Part shown: in pieces, positions 35,752 through 45,643 of the stretch
Numbering within the stretch: position 1 is the stretch's first letter
How the letters are laid out: every line of letters starts with the position of its first letter
Origin: Dichotomocladium elegans
Lineage: Eukaryota; Mucoromycota; Mucoromycetes; Mucorales; Lichtheimiaceae
Direction: 5' to 3'
DNA: 64,000 bases
Assembly (NCBI GenBank): GCA_025716815.1
Contig: JAIXMN010000018.1
Location: forward strand, 744,001-808,000
Translations under genes and position numbers: made by a program
Notes under the pieces: generated by a model
What the model saw: only the letters and a program-made list of their open reading frames with translations
What the model was told of the DNA's origin: nothing
Database searches by the model: none

Positions 35752-36924
35752 TCAAGTTGCTGGTGTTGATGTCGATGGTGCCTCATGAAAGTGCACCTCG
35801 AACCGGCCCCTTTTGATAACAAAGCTCTTGCGTTGCCGCATCTCGAGGAGAACAGGAGGCATGTTGTCGTCGTCCAGGTTATCTTCTGCATTTTTTTGGG
35901 GTCCCTGTCGCTGTTGCTGTTGTCGAGATTGGTAATATCCAGTGGCTACTGCCCTGTCTGGGTTGCGCCAGAAGGCATCGTCCCAGATATGAGGCTGCTT
36001 CTCGTCAGCCGCAGAAGAGGGCGAATCTTCTCGGGTTAATGGGGTAATGACCCCACTGCTGTAGGTCGTGTTGGTGGTTGTTGTCATGGTAGTGGTGTTG
36101 ATGGTGACACCGCTGGGGTGATGTTGATGTCGCGACGATGTTGTGTGAGGCAGAAGTATATGGCTAGACATATTACAACTAATGCTCGTGTTGTCCGAGA
36201 GGCCCGAGCTGTTGGCAGGCGGTGTGGGGAGCATCGGCTGCGGGTGGTGTTCGGTTGTGTCCACATCATCCGGTAAAATCCTGATGCCTGCGATATCGGC
36301 GAATTCTTTGGCGGTCAGATCCTCAGAGTGAGTGGTAATGTTGGAGGCAGAAAAGTGACGGATGTGGGTGGCTGTCCTACTCCTCCGATGCTGCTGGTGG
36401 CTGGCCATGGGAGGGGCTGTAGTGGTCTGGAGACTGCTGGTGTGCCTATGGCGATGGTGATTATGCTTGTTGATCAGAATGCTGGTGGCCCGTTTTTCTT
36501 CGGGCCGGCAAATGACTCGTGGTGGGGGCTCATTGTCCTCGTCGCCATCGTCATCGTCTACTCTATTGTCATTCGAGGGAGGAAGAGGAGGACGGCGACG
36601 AGGCTTAGTGTCATTGTCAACAGAAGGCCTTGCTGGTGACCGTGACGGTGACGATGCTACATAGACAGGCGCTCGCTTTTGTTGCTGGCGATAACGATAA
36701 CGCTCAAACAAGGCATCGTTCTCAAAGGCAGACGAATGTTTTTGCTGTTCATTTGTGCTGATACGAAAGCAGTACTGAAAGATTGCACTGAGGGACGACC
36801 GGCGCTGGTGCTCAGAGGAAGGATTGGATTTTGAAAAGCTGAACTTGCATGGTGAAGACTCAAGGTCTTCTTGTAGGACACCACCCGATGAGCGTATACG
36901 CTTGATCGAGAAGGTGATGGTCAT
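35752..36924 (-). CDS. Low-complexity protein, unrecognised, 390 aa
   Basis: Single exon. The start at 36924 (MTITFSIKRIRSS) is preferred over 36993 because the intervening residues are a Ser/Thr/Leu run. Much of the chain is disordered, with poly-Asp, His-rich and Thr-rich tracts. Three ordered-looking segments stand out: LTAKEFADIAGIRILPDDVD in the middle, PHIWDDAFWRNPD and, near the C-terminus, RKSFVIKRGRFEVHFHE. These may be short binding motifs conserved in relatives. No domain family is recognised; a regulatory or scaffold role is a guess. The upstream region is GA/CT-rich. Confidence 0.6.
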   Translation of the reverse strand: MTITFSIKRIRSSGGVLQEDLESSPCKFSFSKSNPSSEHQRRSSLSAIFQYCFRISTNEQQKHSSAFENDALFERYRYRQQQKRAPVYVASSPSRSPARPSVDNDTKPRRRPPLPPSNDNRVDDDDGDEDNEPPPRVICRPEEKRATSILINKHNHHRHRHTSSLQTTTAPPMASHQQHRRSRTATHIRHFSASNITTHSEDLTAKEFADIAGIRILPDDVDTTEHHPQPMLPTPPANSSGLSDNTSISCNMSSHILLPHTTSSRHQHHPSGVTINTTTMTTTTNTTYSSGVITPLTREDSPSSAADEKQPHIWDDAFWRNPDRAVATGYYQSRQQQQRQGPQKNAEDNLDDDNMPPVLLEMRQRKSFVIKRGRFEVHFHEAPSTSTPAT

Positions 36925-36993
36925 GAAAGGAAAGGTAAGGGTGCTATGTGAGAGTGGAAGCAAAGAAAAGAGAGTAGAAGAAGAGTGAGCCAA

Positions 36994-37739
36994 GGATAAA
37001 ATATCCTAATGAAGGGGTTGAGGTTGCGGGGGGTGAGCCGGGGTTGGGGGTGGTGCTGGGGGGGGTTTGATTAGAGAGGGAGAGAGAGGGACGACGAAGG
37101 AAACGTGGGTGTATGTAAAGTTCGGCAGGCAGTCAACTTTGTGGGGGAAGAAAGATTCCTAAAGAAACCTTGTGATGGTTCAACAAACTAACCTTATCAC
37201 GCAATCCCATTTAAATGAGTCGACTCAAAAGTATGTGTACATGTAAGCAGGAGGGCTCAAACACATACACACGCTTCCATTCTCTCTCCCTCTCTCACGG
37301 CTCTTATGCCGTCTTCTTACCATGACTTCTACTTTTACTGTGCACTACTTTTTGTATGTACGTGTTGCTGCAGTAACTATCACACCCACGAGCTTCTTTT
37401 CAGCCCCATGTGGTCCATTTCGGAATTGTCATTTCGAAATGGTCCAAAGCGAAGTAGATCAAGGTTCAAATATCCAGCACCGCTCCGCGTCTGGGCCATC
37501 GGCTCTGCGTTGTATATAATATGACTAATGATAACTTTACAACATATTTGTATGTGTATGTGCCTACCTTCCCGCGAGATGCATAGGCAAGCAATCTTAT
37601 GCTAGCTTGCCTGATGAATGAATTTTTTTTTAAAAAAAACGTGGTGTTTCTTTGGGTTGACAAGAGCGCATTCCCAGGAGGTGTTCAAGAGACCAATTGA
37701 ATGGCTTACCCATTGTATCACATTCAGTTCAATGCGTAC

Positions 37740-37781
<42 letters not shown>

Positions 37782-38928
37782 GTTTATATGTAGATGTGTA
37801 TGTGTATGTAGATGTGTATGTGTGTGCGTGGAAGCTCCTTTTCTCTGGCACCCCTCAGGTCTCCTATACACTTCTCCTCTATCGACCCAGACCGGTCCAC
37901 GCAAGATGAAAAGGTTGTCAATGTACCGTCGTCAGTTCCAGAACCAGAGGTCCATTAGAGCAGCTCCTCCCTCCCTTCCTCCCTCCCTCCCTCCCATCCA
38001 CCTTGACACGATACTAGTGAACTAATTGCTGCAAGCCTAATTATCACTGACATCCGAAGTTCATTATCGTACATGGGGGATGCACAAAATAGAGAGAAAA
38101 AGCTCATCTTGTTGTCGGTTCTCTACAGTCATAACAAGAGGCGGCACATGCTGTGTCTTAGTTTCCACTCAGCCCTGTGTTATTTTTTGTATGCATGAAC
38201 GGCGTTCTTGATGTATACAGCCGTTTTACATCCACATTAGGAGTATATATCAACAAGGACCATCCCATTTCAGATCGAACGTGGTTAGGAGATTCATCCT
38301 TTATGCCGACGAGGTCGATAGCAATAGAAACATGCCACAATGTATATTGCCCATTAGTTCTTGGGCAGCGCGCATGCACATACACAGAGTTAAAAGCTCC
38401 TATTCTATCTGGCCTCTCTCCGTCGCGTGTACGTCATGCAAAGCTTTACTGCACAAACTAGCCACTATGTGTTGTGGCGAGTATAGGGCAACGAGACAGC
38501 CTCCTTGGTCTTGTTGATTCATATGGCGTGGAGAAAGCTCCTTGCTGAACTGAACCGATCGATCGATCACCATAATGGTTTCTGTATTAATACAGACCTG
38601 TTAGGAACCGTATATCCCCTTGATACCTGACCCAAGCCGCTGCCATGGGTCATAAAAAAACCGAGAGCGATGAACCGGAGATAATTTGTACAATCTTCGT
38701 GTGCTACTGAGGCAATTTACTAAATCAATGCGCGATATTCGCGTCGGCTGTTGTTTCGAAAAATGCCTCTTGCTAACCCAGTTTTGACAGTGCCTTAGTC
38801 CTTCTTATCTTTCGTTACTGCCTGCTATCGCACGGACCGCAATTGCCATTTCTCTTATCAGTGCAGGCCCGCGCATAATTTTTCTTCGTTTTTTTTTTGG
38901 TCCTTTCCTCAATCAGACGTGAAACGAA
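36994..38928. other. Intergenic region with microsatellites
   Basis: About 1.9 kb without a supported gene. It contains a TA tract and GTATGTAGAT-type repeats (about 37740-37832) and a CTCC repeat (about 37968-37997). A C-rich/G-rich stretch at 37027-37075 lies upstream of the minus-strand gene. Confidence 0.5.
37740..37832. repeat. TA and GTAGATGT tandem repeats
   Basis: A run of TA units is followed by degenerate repeats of TGTATGTGTATGTAGATG. Confidence 0.85.
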
Positions 38929-39420
38929 ATGGCATCCACTCCTTCCTCAGAAGGAACGCCACAACTGTCGGAATGCAGTTTAGAAGATCAGGAGAAGGAT
39001 GCCTCGAGCATCCAGACACTAATTCAGAATGAACATCCGGCTTTGACCAAAGCGAACCTTAGCATCCATCTCTCTTTGGCAAGTAGTAGAAAAAAAAAAG
39101 ATATATATATATATATCTATATATAAAAGTGCTGATGCAAGGCTTTGAAGCAGCTCCCGCCTTCCTCTCACTCTCGAGTCGAACGCGCTATCCAATTTGT
39201 AGACCGTCAGTCGCACCTGGTGCAGCTCGAGAAGGATCTGCAGAAGGAGCTAGCAAAAGAGCGGCAAAAGGCGCGAAAATCGGAGAACATGCATCGGGAC
39301 AAGACCATTCAGCGTGCGGTAATGGATCGCCTGATCCATCCATTCCAATCCTCTACTCCCTCCCCCGCTGACACAGACGCTACCCTCATTGCCATTGGAT
39401 ATCACCAATACCTCCATTGA
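38929..39420 (+). CDS. Small coiled-coil protein with a GC-AG intron
   Basis: Two exons, 38929-39078 and 39142-39420, give 142 residues. The join uses a GC donor (TTG|GCAAGT) and the acceptor GCAAG, with a CTGAT branch-like site just upstream; all GT donors nearby give a wrong phase. Exon 1 encodes an acidic, Ser/Glu-rich N-terminus. Exon 2 encodes a charged coiled coil (RVERAIQFVDRQSHLVQLEK, then DLQKELAKERQKARK) and a hydrophobic-polar tail. No family is recognised. An alternative frame across exon 2 is also open but lacks natural composition. A TA repeat occupies the intron. Confidence 0.6.
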
Positions 39421-39564
39421 TCTCCTCTTCTACTCATACATGTAAATAGATTATCGTCCTCTTCTGCGCTCCCCCCTCTCTCTTGCTACCAACAACAAAG
39501 GAAAAGTGGTCATTATATGCTAGTGTGTATGTATGTGTACATGTGGGTGTATATTTGATGCCGC

Positions 39565-40401
39565 TTAGCGTGCCTTGTCCGCAATTGGATTGGCATGAAT
39601 GGTGACGCTGCGTATGCGTACTTCTTGGATAGGGTGATTCTTCTCGTCCACAGGCACCTTTTCAATCGCATCCAGCGTGGAATCTGCCCCGTCAATGACC
39701 CTATCGAAATGACAAAGCCCCCCACGTCCCATTCAGCACACTGGTACACCCCAAGGATGCATTGGACTCATCTTAACTTACTTGCCAAACACGGTATACT
39801 TCGTGTCAAGATGAGGATGTTTTGCATAGGTGATAAAGAATTGTGATCCGTTTGTATTCGGTCCCGAGTTTGCCATGGATAAGATACCGCGTGCGTTATG
39901 CTGGCAGGACGAATTAGCCGTCAACAACCCGTAGTCATAGCCATTCAATGGAAAGAGAGGAAGCGATTTGTACCTTTAGAGTGGACCGAATCTCATCATT
40001 GAATTTGCGACCCCAAATGGAATTGCCACCCTTTCCTGTGCCCGTAGGATCGCCCGTCTAACAGTGTTGCAGTGTTCAATAAACATTAAAATCGGCTATT
40101 GCATCTCATTCTCGGCCTATCACGCACCTGGACCATAAATCCAGCAATGTTGCGATGGAAGAGATTATTATCGTAGTAACCGCTCGCGCATAACGCAAGG
40201 AAGTTCTAAAGTCATGCGAATGGAAGCGATTAATTTTGATACGTGGTTCATCTCTTGGAAAACGTAATTACTTCAGCCGTGTTGGGAACAGCCTCGCAAA
40301 AGACTTCTATTTTGAGATCGCCGAGATCTGTATGAAGTGTAACCGACTTTATACTGTTGAGCTTAATGCACAAGTAGAATAAAGTATCATCGTTTTACCA
40401 T
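39565..40401 (-). CDS. PPIL3-type cyclophilin (peptidyl-prolyl isomerase)
   Basis: Six exons (40401-40399, 40346-40272, 40205-40128, 40057-39974, 39900-39782, 39700-39565) give 164 residues. The first coding exon is only the ATG, followed at once by GTAAAA. The chain begins [20 protein letters not shown] and has [27 protein letters not shown], then [17 protein letters not shown] and [15 protein letters not shown]. The Arg, Phe, Gln and His residues of the cyclophilin active site are in place, except that the usual Trp-site residue is His, as in PPIL3. PPIL3 homologues are spliceosome-associated. The gene is divergent from the Trm5 gene. Confidence 0.93.
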
Positions 40402-41026
40402 TGAACAATAGAAAAAAAAAAGAAAACGGGAAAAGGGAAATACTAGATTAAACAATATGCGTGTCTTTTCTATTTTTATTTCCCCTTCACAGACCAAACC
40501 CCACAAAAAAGGTCCACCCCACTCTATCTTCGAACGTTGTTTATCCGGATATCTAGAAAGAATAGAATAAGTTCATTGGTTGTATGAGAACATCAATCGC
40601 ATGACGAGTTTCTGATCCACTCTCATAATATTTCTCATCTCCTCGTGATCGCCTCAGAGAGAAGATTAGAATTCAGCAATTGCCCATACTGGCAGTTTCA
40701 TCTATTCATGAGATGATTTCCACAGTTCTTGCTAGATGCAAGGGAAATCAATCATCACAGGCGATTCAGAAAGAGAGATGGAGAGAAGAGAATATTCGAG
40801 ATGGAAAGAACCAAAGACGCGATAAGATTAAAACAAACTTACCTTGCAATAGATGCGAACAGCAAAACAGTGAAGATGGGAGAAAAAAGCCCAGGGGAAA
40901 CGAGAGTGTGCGATGAATTTCTAGGGTGGCTTTTTTCTGTTGCGGGGCATTTTGGATAGGGGAGATCAGAGTTGTCCCACCGAACTCCTCAGCCGTGGTC
41001 GTTTGGTCATCCTTATAATCGCGCGA
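40402..41026. other. Divergent intergenic region, cyclophilin and Trm5
   Basis: About 625 bp; no supported gene. It should carry both promoters. No defined element was recognised; an A run lies at about 40410-40420. Confidence 0.45.
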
Positions 41027-42923
41027 ATGAACGCATTCGTTCCACCCGCTCAACATGGCATGCAAGTGCTGAATCGCGAGGCATTCAAAAAAGCAGTCGA
41101 GGTTCTTGGCGTGCGCGTGCCTGCAAAACAAGTTTCGGCTGTGATGAAGGGTCTCATGGGGTAATCAAGAGCGATTCCTGCACAATAAACCGGCATAATG
41201 GCTGAAAAAAAAGAAACCAATTTTTTTCTAGTTATTTGCTTAATCAGCCGCGATTACGGAATGTAGTGCCTGATCCGGACGACGCTGAAGTGAAGCTTCT
41301 TTTGCTTAAGCAAGATATGCATGGGCCGGAAGGTGAGCGATGAAAGGCTTGTGTGTGTCTGTGCGCTCTGGACAATTTATTTATCTTTTCATTGCCCGGG
41401 GGGGTTGCGGAAAAGATGTTGCAAAGTTGCCCGAGCCCATAAAGAAGCTGATTGAAAAGGAATGTGTTGGGTTTGAAAAATATAAGGTAGACCTGGACTA
41501 TGATTACTGGACTGCGGGTAGGTTTACGCTCAATTTGGAAGGTGGAGATGTAGGATTAGTGGAGATGGCTTGTTTATCATGACACGTAAACTAGATCAAA
41601 TCCTACACGCGGTATTACCATCCGATACGGATGCTACTCCGGGGTCATTCACCCAAGTCGGGCACATTGGTGAGAAGAAAGGAAAGTAAACCCAGGAGAT
41701 TGCTAACCAGCCTATGTAAGCTCATATGAATCTCAAGGACGAATATCTGCCATGGAAGTACTTGATTGGCCAAGTGATTTTAGATGTACTGCAACGGGGA
41801 CCTGGGGAATTGGTAGCCGGCGACTGACTGGAGAATTTAGAAAAACAAGAATATTACAAGTGTGGTAAACAAAACCAACAACATTGACACGACATTCCGG
41901 TTCTTCAAGATGGAAGTGCTTGCAGGAGAAGACAACATGATTGCACAAGTGGTAAGGGAACCCGGAAGATGTTCCGATCGAGTGCGCTGATAAATGGGAT
42001 AGAAAGAAAGCGGTTGTCGTTTCAAGTTTGACTTTTCGAAAGTCTATTGGAACTCTCGGTTGCACACCGAGCACGACCGACTGGTGCAACAATTCAAACG
42101 CGGAGACTATGTTTGTGCGTTCATGTTTTCCTTGTTGCCCTTCTTGGCTATTGACATGCTCATTAGGTGATGTGTTTGCGGGTGTTGGTCCGTTTGCGCT
42201 CCCTGCAACTAAAAAGGGTGCCATCGTTTATGCCAATGACCTGAATCCGGTTTCATATCAATGGCTCAATGAGAATATCAAGTTGAACAAAGTGAGAGGA
42301 GTCACTTATGCATAGCATTTCAGTGATTTACCAAAAATGAATAGATCACCACCGGGATCCAAACATACAATCTCGATGGACGCGAGTTTATTCGTAAGGC
42401 TGTGCAGGATCTTCAACAAACATCACCAACGACATGGAAGACATTTGACCATTTTGTCATGAACCTTCCTGCAACGGCAATCGAGTTTTTGGGTAAAAGC
42501 AAAAGATTACATGAGCGGGCTGTGGCAATGTCGGCTGACGAAACTTTACCCCTCTCCCCACGCGAAAAAAAAAGACACGTTTCGCGGGCTGTATCGGGAT
42601 CAAAAGGATCGATACGAAGCAGCGGCACCCCAGGCTAAACTTCCCATGATTCACTGCCACTGTTTCACGAAGAGTCCCGAACCAGCCAACGACATTTATG
42701 AGGTGCGTGCGCCCGTGCATTCAAATGAAGAACAGTATCATGGGAACTGACTGTCGTTGGGCAGAGAGTCCGTCAGGTGATAGGTACTCCTATCGACCGT
42801 GCAACAAGCTCCTTGCACCTTGTTCGGAATGTGGCACCTAAAAAAGACATGTACTGTCTGTCGTTCCCCCTCAGCCCCGAAATCGCCTTTGCTGCTGCTC
42901 CGGACGAATCATCATCGGGGTAA
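41027..42923 (+). CDS. TRM5: tRNA (guanine37-N1)-methyltransferase Trm5
   Basis: Eleven exons (41027-41160, 41232-41332, 41416-41517, 41595-41669, 41721-41785, 41841-41951, 42003-42114, 42167-42291, 42345-42492, 42575-42702, 42765-42923) give 419 residues with every phase fitting. Trm5 landmarks are seen in order: [20 protein letters not shown], an [19 protein letters not shown] block, the SAM-binding [20 protein letters not shown], the [10 protein letters not shown] catalytic motif and [11 protein letters not shown] near the C-terminus. The enzyme makes m1G37 next to the anticodon, preventing frameshifting; eukaryotic Trm5 serves cytosol and mitochondria. No clear mitochondrial presequence is visible here. 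Introns are 51-86 nt. Confidence 0.95.
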
Positions 42924-44332
42924 TGATAATGATACGCGTCTAGACTTCTTGCATCTTTCATATGCGGGCACCTTCATGAGTCTAAAATAGAAACCATGTT
43001 GTACAGGGAGAAGCGGAAGCACCAAGGCACATCTCAGACCGAAGCACAAAAGTCACAAAAAATAGCATAATCATAAAACCCGTTTTCGACACCTGACCTC
43101 CTTTTATCCGTTCCTCCAACCCATGGGATAGTATTGGCATTATTGCCTGCGGAGTAACCATCCCGCTAGCACCTTCCCCCTCCCCTCTTCCCCTCTCCCC
43201 CCAAAAATAGGGAAGAAGTTTTGCTCTTTGTGATCGGAAGACACAACTATTCGAAAATTACCGATGATGCATCATCATTAAGGAGGATGAAGGGTTTTGT
43301 GTGTATTCGACAAGTGCTGCTTCTGTTCTTTTCGGAAGCAGTGTCGGGCGAACAGACACCAATTCTTTCTTGTGCCAACAGCAACTCCCTCCGGACGGCC
43401 GGGGGGTTTCCCACAGTCAGGGCGCGCACGTACATGCGCATACACACACACACTATATATATATATATATATATATAGACGAACTATTTTTTGTGTGTAA
43501 TTGAAGGCAAGATCCTTCGGCATGATGATTAAGGTAATCCGGGATATCGAAAAGAATCGGCACCCGACCATGTGTTTAGATTTCTCATAGGCCGACTGCA
43601 AAGCAAATCGGTTTTCCAGCCTCGTGTGACCTAGCCCCGGCTTGAATAGATCTCATGTTTTGTGCGAGAAGCATGCAATGTGGCAGAGGAGGAGTTCGAA
43701 GGGAGGGAATGGGGTAGTGCCAGACAGGCCGGATCAATCTGTTGTTCCGCGGGGTGTTGGGGGGAGGGGAGAGGGAGAGGGTTAGGTTGGGCGGGAAAAG
43801 GAGAATCACTCTTTCATGTGTTTACGCACGAACCCCCCAAAAAATTGCGGGGGGAAGCTTTTCTTTTTATAAAAAAAAATTGGGCACGAGGTGTGGATGT
43901 GTGACACCTCGTCGGATCGGCAACGATTCTCCAGCACGATGAGTAATGATGTAGCATTTCTGGCAGAGGAGACAGAAACAAGGAGTGACGGAGGAAAGAA
44001 AAGAATGGGAGGATTTTCTTGCCAAATAACCAATGTCAGTTCGTGCTGCGTGTGGCATCGCATCGGCGATGGAGAAGGAGAGTGGCGGCAGGAGCAGAAA
44101 GGCATTGCCGACCAAGTCAAAGGCGCCGAGAAAATAGGGGTGGATGGTCCTAGAGAGCGGACAGTCGCCGGAAGAAGCAACCGGTCACGCTGCACCGTCC
44201 GGCTTCCCCTTTGTGTTCCTCTTCCAGGTTTCCCCCAAGCGCCATCGCCTCTATTTAAGAACCCGCTGGATTTTATGTTCTCTTCCTTCTCTTCCTTCTC
44301 TCTCTTCCTCTCTCTCTGTATCTCTTGAACTC
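42924..44332. other. Intergenic region with microsatellite
   Basis: About 1.4 kb without a supported gene. It contains C runs near 43180-43202, a CACACA/TA tract at about 43441-43478, and a long CT-rich leader (44277-44327) just before the Zn2Cys6 gene. Confidence 0.5.
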
Positions 44333-45193
44333 ATGAACGTCACACTCCCGCTTGACAAGTCCCGACGCAAGCGTCTCAAGGTCGTCAGTGCCTGCAGCGA
44401 ATGCCGGAGGAAAAAGACAAAATGCAATGGCGAGTCGCCCTGTAACAGTTGCATCAAAGCCAACGTAGAGTGTAAATACGTGACCTCGCAAAAGATCCGC
44501 TCCAGCAACACATCAACAACCCTTTTCAGCAACACGAATACCGATACACCCCTCCGTCCAATGTCCTCGTCGCCTATCCTTGAGAACAAAACCAAAGTAG
44601 AGGCCATCGAAGAACGCCTGGTTGTCATTGAAGACATTCTCCGTGCCTTACTGAAGGGTGGTAGCGGCAGTAGCGGTAACGGGACAAGCGGTGGTTCGGG
44701 TCGTCGTGGTACTGGCAGCAGCAGCAGCAACAGCCGTACACAACTGCCTGTGTATGAATCCGGCGCGTCATGCGGGTATCACCCGCCCAACCTCCATGCT
44801 CCTCGTGCCCAAAATTGGCAATTTGCACGAGATCCTATCGCGCCCACTCCGAGGCGCCCAACTACACCTCTCTCTCCTTATACAGCACCCTCAGCAGCGA
44901 CAGCAATATCCTCGTCCTCGTCGCCGTCGGCCTTCCACTTACCTCCCCTCACATCATCTTCCTCCATCTGCTCCTTGTCCTCGTCCTCATCCACTAGCAC
45001 CACATCTTCCGGGGGCAACATCGGGCCGTCGATCCGTAACCTTCTTAACGATGACATTGTCGATCCCGTAACCCCGACTCACCAGCATCACAAAGAGGGC
45101 CGTGCGTCTGATCATTACTATCGAGGCCAGAACGCGGCACCCTCCCCTTTCTATTACCATCCTTCGTCGTATATGTCACGTACATCATCGTAG
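44333..45193 (+). CDS. Zn2Cys6 (Gal4-type) transcription factor
   Basis: Single exon, 286 residues from the ATG at 44333; the frame is open upstream but reads through a CT-rich leader. Residues about 20-46 form a zinc cluster, Cys-x2-Cys-x6-Cys-x5-Cys-x2-Cys-x6-Cys, beginning CSECRRKKTKC. It is preceded by a basic stretch (KSRRKRLK). A short predicted coiled coil follows (VEAIEERLVVIEDILRALL), typical of dimerisation. The rest is Ser/Pro/Gly-rich and disordered. There is no fungal-specific transcription factor middle-homology domain, so it is shorter than most family members. Targets are unknown. Confidence 0.9.
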   Translation: MNVTLPLDKSRRKRLKVVSACSECRRKKTKCNGESPCNSCIKANVECKYVTSQKIRSSNTSTTLFSNTNTDTPLRPMSSSPILENKTKVEAIEERLVVIEDILRALLKGGSGSSGNGTSGGSGRRGTGSSSSNSRTQLPVYESGASCGYHPPNLHAPRAQNWQFARDPIAPTPRRPTTPLSPYTAPSAATAISSSSSPSAFHLPPLTSSSSICSLSSSSSTSTTSSGGNIGPSIRNLLNDDIVDPVTPTHQHHKEGRASDHYYRGQNAAPSPFYYHPSSYMSRTSS

Positions 45194-45643
45194 TCTTGCC
45201 GCTGTTAATGTTTTGAGATGATGCTGGTCATTCTTCTTTATTGCGTATTGTAATCTCAGTCTCTCTTCTTCTCTATTATATCCGCTAATTTTTGAATACC
45301 CTGCAATAAGAGAGCTCCCCTCCGTTGTCTCTCTATTCAGCTTGATACCATACCTCCCTCCAGATCAGAAAGAACATATTCTCTTGCTAAATGCCTTATT
45401 TCCCACCCTCAGAGAACGTACAGCACACACATATATAAAAGAGACCTCGCACACATGTGCTACTAAAGTGGAAGCATTCTTGACTTATCGCGTGCGGCAC
45501 CTTTCTGAACCACCGGTACACATGTACAACGAAGTTTATGTGAGACAATTCTTTTATTGATGCTGCGGTTATCTGGGACAGTTCCCGCCTCACGTAACAC
45601 ATGTAAATACTGTACGACTCTTATCCAGTGGACATGCGGGTAC
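45194..45643. other. Convergent 3' intergenic region
   Basis: About 450 bp between the stops of the Zn2Cys6 gene and the ENA-type ATPase gene. No further gene is supported. Confidence 0.45.

Noticed and set aside
37968..37997. CTCC tandem repeat as a possible array of regulatory sites or CRISPR-like repeat
   Set aside because: It is a simple tetranucleotide microsatellite without spacers, and the genome is fungal.
39129..39371. Alternative frame in the coiled-coil gene reached by a GT donor
   Set aside because: It is open but its Ala/Gly/Ser-rich product has no natural look, while the other frame gives a proper coiled coil.
43221..43604. Several frames around 43.3-43.6 kb with Tyr-Ile repeats
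   Set aside because: They are translations of a TA microsatellite with unrelated flanks.
44144..44332. Longer N-terminus for the Zn2Cys6 protein
   Set aside because: The extra 63 codons end in a Ser/Phe/Leu run encoded by a CT-rich leader; the ATG at 44333 precedes the zinc cluster by a normal distance.
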